A stretch of DNA of 64,000 nucleotides from Paenibacillus sp. FSL H7-0357 (lineage in GTDB: Bacteria; Bacillota; Bacilli; Paenibacillales; Paenibacillaceae), in NCBI RefSeq assembly GCF_000758525.1, contig NZ_CP009241.1:3658001-3722000 (forward strand), read 5' to 3'. Shown here piece by piece: positions 59,440 through 64,000 of the stretch (positions are counted from its first letter, which is position 1; every line of letters starts with the position of its first letter). A program made the translations under genes and the position numbers. The notes beneath the pieces are model-generated. The model did not search any database. It was not told where the DNA came from and was given only the letters and a program-made list of their open reading frames with translations.

Positions 59440-60249
59440 ATGAAGACTATGATTACGGGAGCAACTGGCCAATTAGGACGCCTGATTATTGATAATCTGC
59501 TGCAAAAAATGCCACAGGAGCAGATTGTTGCAGGTGCCCGCCATCCGGACAAAGCTATAGAACTACAACGTCAAGGAATAGAAATACGTTATGCCGATTA
59601 CGATGTCCCTGAAGGGCTGGAAGCTGCATTCCATGATATATCCCAACTGCTGCTAATTTCAAGCTCACACACGGATGACGGCATTCGCCTTGCCCAGCAC
59701 AAACGGGTTATTGAAGCAGCAGTCAAAGCAGGCGTTTCGCATATCCTCTATACCGGCTTTGCCTTCCCGCAACAACGGATTAATATTGCTTCCGGCAATG
59801 TCCATACGCTTACAGAGCGGGTGATTCTGGATTCCGGCCTAGAGTACACCTTCCTCCGCAACGCATTATATATTGATTTCGTGAATGTACTTGGATTAAA
59901 AGAAGCCAGCCGCAGGGGTGAGCTGATTACACATCCGGGGGATTTTCGGTTCAACTCCGTTTCACGTGAAGATTTGGCCCTGGCTACAGCCGCTGTTCTT
60001 GCCGGCTCCGGGCACAGCAATCGGATTTATGAGCTGGCTGCACCACATACGTGGAGCTTCAATGATCTCGCAGCAGCGCTGACATCGCTGGCAGGCAAGC
60101 CGGTAACACATCGGGAGGATGCCAGCGTTCAGCACTGGATTTATTCTTTTCTGAAGAAGATTGATACGGTCTCTACTTCGAATGACCTGGAACAATTAAT
60201 GGGGCGGAGCATCACTTCGCTGCAGGACAGTATAGTGCCTTTTGTTTAG
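59440..60249 (+). CDS. NmrA/QOR2-type NAD(P)-binding protein
   Basis: A 269-aa atypical short-chain reductase. AGAGAGGGTG precedes the ATG. The nucleotide motif is MITGATGQLGRLIID (TGATGxLG), and the product resembles QorB/QOR2-type quinone reductases and NmrA regulators: LLLISSSHTDD after strand four, TLTERVILDSGLEYTFLR and LITHPGDFRFNSVSREDLA. It is next to a MarR gene with a shared operator, so it is likely induced by an electrophile or quinone-type signal. A short hypothetical gene converges on it. Confidence 0.9.
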   Translation: MKTMITGATGQLGRLIIDNLLQKMPQEQIVAGARHPDKAIELQRQGIEIRYADYDVPEGLEAAFHDISQLLLISSSHTDDGIRLAQHKRVIEAAVKAGVSHILYTGFAFPQQRINIASGNVHTLTERVILDSGLEYTFLRNALYIDFVNVLGLKEASRRGELITHPGDFRFNSVSREDLALATAAVLAGSGHSNRIYELAAPHTWSFNDLAAALTSLAGKPVTHREDASVQHWIYSFLKKIDTVSTSNDLEQLMGRSITSLQDSIVPFV

Positions 60250-60255
60250 TCTATA

Positions 60256-60687
60256 CTATTTTTCCAATGGATACATCTCATAATGCTTCCCGTCACTGGG
60301 AGCCATGGCTCCTGGAACTCCCCATACACTCTGGTGGATTTTGTCCGCATCTACTACGGAATAGATATAGGTCCAGTCCTTTTCGTTGCTGAAGCGAACC
60401 TCCAGGTGATAAGGGTTGTATTGTCTTCCAGCTTGACGGCTAATTTCCCACTCTTCACCAGGATACTTTACCTCTAAATATTGGTTAAGTTGTTCTGTTT
60501 TTTTTGATACCTGATAATCAAGCCAATAGGGACGAACTGCAAAAAACACAAGCAATAGTACAGTTATCGAACCTGCAGTAATTAAACTGATCTTCCTAAT
60601 CTTATCTGGTAAAAGCACTGCTATAACAAAAATAACAATGACAAAAATAACTGAGGCTGTGATTTCCATTGCTGTTATTGGATGCAA
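60256..60687 (-). CDS. hypothetical membrane protein (143 aa)
   Basis: Starts at TTG 60687 with AGAGGAGG upstream on the minus strand, giving MHPITAMEITASVI. Two N-terminal hydrophobic helices (about residues 8-24 and 32-50) precede a soluble tail that resembles short DUF3139-like proteins: a long strand-helix region KYPGEEWEISRQAGRQY and RFSNEKDWTYIYSVV. No function recognised. The gene converges on the NmrA gene with 6 bases between stops. Confidence 0.65.
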   Translation of the reverse strand: MHPITAMEITASVIFVIVIFVIAVLLPDKIRKISLITAGSITVLLLVFFAVRPYWLDYQVSKKTEQLNQYLEVKYPGEEWEISRQAGRQYNPYHLEVRFSNEKDWTYIYSVVDADKIHQSVWGVPGAMAPSDGKHYEMYPLEK

Positions 60688-60823
60688 GAAAAGCCCTCCT
60701 CTTATGATCAAGCTAAATATTCATGCAGCTCTTAAAGTCTTAACAGTGCCTTAATATTAACATGCGGCGTGACGATTTTCAGTAATTTAGAACATAATGA
60801 AAGCCAGCTTGCCGGACTCCCGG

Positions 60824-60852
60824 TTGTCTTAACGCAGCAATGTTGCTACTAT
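60824..60852 (+). promoter_or_regulatory. sigma-A promoter of the HssR-like gene
   Basis: TTGTCT (60824-60829), 17 bases, TACTAT (60847-60852), 38 bases before the ATG. Confidence 0.6.
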
Positions 60853-60889
60853 GGTGACAGCTAAGAAGGGATATGGGAGAGGTGTTCAG

Positions 60890-61567
60890 ATGAAAAAGAT
60901 ATTGGTTGCCGATGATGATCTAAATATCCGTACACTGCTGCGGCATGTATTGACCCGGGATGGGTATCTGGTCGTTGAAGCAGGCGATGGCCGGGAAGCA
61001 GTAGGGCTGATGAAGGAGAGCACGGTGGATCTTGCCGTCGTGGATGTAATGATGCCGCAAATGGACGGGCTGGAGCTGTGCCAGTACATACGCGAAACGT
61101 ACGACATTCCGATTATTCTCCTGACGGCGCGGCAGCAGCTCAGCGATAAGGAGCAGGGCTATTTGCGGGGGACGGATGATTATGTGACCAAGCCGTTTGA
61201 GCCAGAGGAGCTGCTATTCCGCATCAAAGCGCTGTTCCGCCGCTATTCGATAGCTTCCGATGACAAGATCCGTCTTAACTCGCTCGTGATCGACCGCAAA
61301 AATTATGAAATCAGTAACGGGAACGATGTGCTGCTGCTGCCGGTGAAGGAATTTGAGCTGCTGGCGCAGCTAGCGCAGTATCCGGGGCGTCTGTTCTCGC
61401 GCAGCGAGCTGATTGAGCTGGTGTGGGGAGCCGATTACGAGGGCGACGAACGGACGGTGGATGTGCATATCAAACGTCTGCGCCAGCGGTTTGCTGACTA
61501 TCAAGAGGATTTTGTGATCCGCACGGTGCGCGGAATCGGTTATAAAGTGGAGATGGTGAACGCATGA
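60890..61567 (+). CDS. hssR: HssR-like response regulator (haem stress)
   Basis: A 225-aa OmpR/PhoB-type regulator. ATG at 60890 with GGGAGAGGTG upstream. Receiver Asp52 lies in LAVVDVMMPQMDG, the conserved Lys in VTKPFEP. The segment LSDKEQGYLRGTDDYVTKPF is close to that of S. aureus HssR. The C-terminal winged helix has LLPVKEFELLAQL and TVDVHIKRLRQRF. It overlaps the kinase start by 4 bases (ATGA). Together with the kinase and the downstream HrtB-like permease this forms a haem-stress module, by analogy. Confidence 0.9.
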   Translation: MKKILVADDDLNIRTLLRHVLTRDGYLVVEAGDGREAVGLMKESTVDLAVVDVMMPQMDGLELCQYIRETYDIPIILLTARQQLSDKEQGYLRGTDDYVTKPFEPEELLFRIKALFRRYSIASDDKIRLNSLVIDRKNYEISNGNDVLLLPVKEFELLAQLAQYPGRLFSRSELIELVWGADYEGDERTVDVHIKRLRQRFADYQEDFVIRTVRGIGYKVEMVNA

Positions 61568-62940
61568 AGTCGCTTTATGTACGGATGAGTGTGCTGTTTT
61601 GCTCAATTATACTGATAAGCAGTTTTATGGGATTTTTCGCATCCAACTTCTATTATCAGGTCAAGATCAAACCGCAGAACGATGCCAAACTCACGAAAAT
61701 GGCGATAGGTTTGCAGCAGTTTGTCCAGGACCATCCCGATGCGGTGGGAGAATATCTGCTAAGTACGGCATCCCTGGGGTATAAATTATACTTGTCCAAT
61801 GGTCAGGGCGACGAGAAGTTTTATGGCTTGCCTTTCCGCAAAAATGATCTGGGCGAGGAAGTGCTGCAAAACGTGCTTGCCGGAGAGGTCTACCATGGAG
61901 TGGCGGAGTTCCCGAGCCAGGCGTTTGTGACCGGTTTTTTTGATAATCAGCTCAGCAACTCGATTGGATTGCCGGTGCGTATCAACGGTCAGACCTATGC
62001 CTTGTTTATGCGTCCGGATGCCGAGGTGCAGTTTGGGGAGCTGCGGATCTTTTTTGCCGTGTTGCTTGGGGTAAGTGTTCTGTTCAGCCTGTGGTTTGTC
62101 CTCGTTACCGTGCTGCATGTGGTTAAACCGATTACGAGGCTGACTGCCGCTACGAAAAGGATTTCCAAAGGAAGGTACGACATCCGGCTCAATACCCGGC
62201 GGCGGGATGAAATCGGCCAGCTGGCCTCCCATTTCATGATCATGAGCCAGGAGCTGGAGCGGACGAACCGGGCGCGTCAGGAGTTTGTCGCCAACGTCTC
62301 GCATGAGATTGAATCGCCGCTGACCTCCATCCAGGGCTTTGCCCATGCGCTTAAAGATTCTGCACTGCCGGAGAACCAGAGGCTGGAGTACCTCTCCATT
62401 ATTGACGGGGAGAGCCGCCGCCTCTCGATGCTCAGCAAACAGCTGCTCACCCTGTCCTCTCTGGATTATGACGAGAATGCGCTGCAGAAGAAGAGCTTCG
62501 ATCTTCGTGCGCAGCTGCGCCAGGTCGTGCAGATTATGGAGTGGAGACTTACGGAGAAGGAGCTGGCGGTTCGTCTGCATGTGGAGGATATAACACTTCA
62601 GGGGGATACGAATCTGCTCTATCAGGTGTGGATGAACCTGCTGTCCAACGCGATCAAATATACACCCTCAGGTGGAACCATCACCCTATCCGCGGAAGCC
62701 ACCGGGGGCAGCTGTAAAGTTACAGTCGCGGATACCGGGGAAGGAATATCAGCCGCAGAGCTGCCGATGATCTTCGACCGCTTCTACAAAGTGGACAAGG
62801 CGCGTACCCGTGACAGCAACAGCAGCGGGCTGGGACTGTCTATAGCGAAGAAAATAATCGAAACGCACGGCGGCACTATTGAAGCATCCAGCACGGTCGG
62901 TACAGGCACCACCTTCACCGTGAATCTGCCGCTTCTGTAA
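61564..62940 (+). CDS. hssS: HssS-like sensor histidine kinase (haem stress)
   Basis: A 458-aa kinase: N-terminal helix (about residues 8-28), an extracytoplasmic sensor of about 130 residues, a second helix (about 162-185), HAMP, HisKA (VANVSHEIESPLTSIQG, His247) and HATPase (NLLSNAIKYTPSG, DTGEGIS, SGLGLSI). Overlaps the HssR-like gene. The start KSLYVRMSVLFCSIIL and the sensor length (158 residues before HAMP) match HssS. It should respond to haem or haem-membrane damage. Confidence 0.88.
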   Translation: MKSLYVRMSVLFCSIILISSFMGFFASNFYYQVKIKPQNDAKLTKMAIGLQQFVQDHPDAVGEYLLSTASLGYKLYLSNGQGDEKFYGLPFRKNDLGEEVLQNVLAGEVYHGVAEFPSQAFVTGFFDNQLSNSIGLPVRINGQTYALFMRPDAEVQFGELRIFFAVLLGVSVLFSLWFVLVTVLHVVKPITRLTAATKRISKGRYDIRLNTRRRDEIGQLASHFMIMSQELERTNRARQEFVANVSHEIESPLTSIQGFAHALKDSALPENQRLEYLSIIDGESRRLSMLSKQLLTLSSLDYDENALQKKSFDLRAQLRQVVQIMEWRLTEKELAVRLHVEDITLQGDTNLLYQVWMNLLSNAIKYTPSGGTITLSAEATGGSCKVTVADTGEGISAAELPMIFDRFYKVDKARTRDSNSSGLGLSIAKKIIETHGGTIEASSTVGTGTTFTVNLPLL

Positions 62941-62946
62941 TTATTT

Positions 62947-62966
62947 ATTCATACTCCGTTCATTTT
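62947..62966 (+). promoter_or_regulatory. HssR-type direct repeat in front of the HrtB-like gene
   Basis: ATTCATACT-CC-GTTCATTTT: two 9-base direct repeats separated by 2 bases, matching the S. aureus HssR site GTTCATATT-N2-GTTCATATT at 7 and 8 of 9 positions. A -10-like TATACA lies at 62985-62990, so the repeats overlap the -35 region as needed for activation. Confidence 0.7.
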
Positions 62967-63009
62967 CATCCTCTACACTGTGTTTATACAGAGCAGAGGG
63001 AGTGGTTTT

Positions 63010-64000
63010 ATGTTTTTAGCTTTAAGGGAAATGAGGCATTCCAAAGCACGTTACAGCCTTATCATGGTCATCATGCTGCTGGTTTCCTTTCTCGTCCTGT
63101 TCGTTACCGGGCTGGCCAGAGGACTTGCCTATGCCAATATTTCAGCGGTGGAGAATATGCCGGCTAACTATTTTGTCGTCCAGGGCGACGCCGATCATGC
63201 CTTCAGACGTTCTCAATTAAGTGATGCCGAGCTGATTGCGGCACGTTCAGTTGTGGGCGAAGATAAAGCAACACCGCTTGCGGTGCAGACGAGCACGGTA
63301 ACATCGGACAATGGGGATGCGAAGGCGGACATTACTTTTTTTGCCGTAGATATGAATGGTATGCTTGCTCCTAAGGTGGTGCAGGGAACCGGGATATCGA
63401 ATGAAGCCGGGGGCAGCGCAGTTGTGGACTCCCAGCTTGCACAGTCGGGAATTACCCTGGGAAGCACCATCGTTGATCAGGCTTCAGGGATGTCCTGGAA
63501 AGTATCCGGTATTGTGGACGATAGTTCTTACAGTCATACCCCGGTTGTCTATATCAATAATCTGGACTGGCAGGAAATGAAGCAAGGGGCACGGCAGGAG
63601 AAGGCTGATTCACAGTCTGTGCCTTACAATGTGGTAGCGCTCAGCGCATCTTCTGCTCAAGCTGATGAAATTACCGCCAAACTGGACAATGTGGAGGTCA
63701 TCACGCAAAAACAGGCGATCTCCAGTGTACCCGGTTATTCGGCGGAGCAGAATTCACTGATGATGATGATTGTGTTCCTGTTTGTCATCGCAGGCGTTGT
63801 ACTGGCAGTATTCTTCTATGTAATCACGATTCAGAAGACGAGCCAGTTCGGTATCCTGAAGGCCATGGGCACCAAAATGTCCTATCTCGCCTGGAGTGTG
63901 GTAGGGCAGGTAATGATACTGTCCGTAGCCAGTCTGGCAATAAGCCTGCTGCTGACCTTTGGTATGAATAAGGGGCTGCCGGATTCGATGCCGTTTCAGT
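63010..64000 (+). CDS. hrtB: HrtB-like ABC transporter permease (partial, runs off the window)
   Basis: An FtsX/MacB-type permease truncated by the window end after about 330 codons. ATG at 63010 with GAGGGAGTGG upstream. The start FLALREMRHSKARYSLIMV, an N-terminal helix, and LVLFVTGLARGLAYAN resemble HrtB; a beta-rich extracellular domain of about 220 residues follows (VENMPANYFVVQGDAD), then membrane helices from about residue 255 (MMMIVFLFVIAGVVLAVFFY). HrtA ATPase is expected just beyond the window. HrtAB exports excess haem. The gene lies right after an HssRS-like pair and has the matching operator. Confidence 0.85.
   Translation, partial: MFLALREMRHSKARYSLIMVIMLLVSFLVLFVTGLARGLAYANISAVENMPANYFVVQGDADHAFRRSQLSDAELIAARSVVGEDKATPLAVQTSTVTSDNGDAKADITFFAVDMNGMLAPKVVQGTGISNEAGGSAVVDSQLAQSGITLGSTIVDQASGMSWKVSGIVDDSSYSHTPVVYINNLDWQEMKQGARQEKADSQSVPYNVVALSASSAQADEITAKLDNVEVITQKQAISSVPGYSAEQNSLMMMIVFLFVIAGVVLAVFFYVITIQKTSQFGILKAMGTKMSYLAWSVVGQVMILSVASLAISLLLTFGMNKGLPDSMPFQ

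Overview
The window looks like chromosome from a Paenibacillus-type, endospore-forming, plant- or soil-associated Firmicute. The evidence is a three-gene GerA-family germination operon, a 2Duf-like spore membrane protein next to a DUF1657 gene, strong AGGAGG-type ribosome binding sites with several TTG/GTG starts, two secreted pectate lyases, a GH42 beta-galactosidase, and many two-component, AraC and MerR/MarR/TetR regulators. No rRNA, tRNA, CRISPR array or prophage was recognised.

Layout. 0-5 kb: an unrecognised protein, a DUF4395 membrane protein, and an OmpR-type regulator/kinase pair with a secreted PepSY/YcdB-like protein. 5-9 kb: an AT-rich accessory islet with small or decayed genes, an acetyltransferase, a TnpB-only IS605-type element with a readable omegaRNA/right end, and a P-loop kinase. 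9-17.6 kb: a CPBP protease with a NarL-type two-component pair, a TetR/MFS drug-efflux pair, and a five-gene envelope operon (PadR, HAAS-SEDS fusion, secreted protein, VanX-like dipeptidase is the fourth structural gene after PadR). 17.6-25.6 kb: an EamA exporter with divergent LysR, a DUF4901 protein, and a sugar module (two Gfo/Idh/MocA oxidoreductases, a TIM-barrel isomerase, an AraC regulator with paired direct repeats).

25.6-39.4 kb: spore genes (DUF1657, 2Duf-like), PL9 and PL1 pectate lyases, an aldo/keto reductase, gerA-gerC-gerB, and a MoxR/DUF58/membrane-protein operon. 39.4-53.4 kb: MerR with an alpha/beta hydrolase that lacks its catalytic His, azlCD, a GH42/AraC pair, a large secreted protein with MacAB-like ABC components, NagZ-like GH3 and ferritin. 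53.4-64 kb: a CDF metal exporter, an NrtR-like/NADAR pair, hemerythrin, a metallophosphoesterase, DUF3977, a MarR/NmrA pair sharing an 18-bp operator, and an HssRS/HrtB-like haem-stress module whose permease runs off the window.

The observations most worth checking are the HssR-type direct repeat in front of the HrtB-like gene, the TnpB omegaRNA and guide, the SEDS/VanX envelope operon, the large-secreted-protein/MacAB operon, the His-less hydrolase under a MerR-type promoter, the twin MarR operators, the truncated module on the PL1 lyase, and a dispersed ~75-bp repeat. All functional calls rest on motif recognition by eye; no database search was run.
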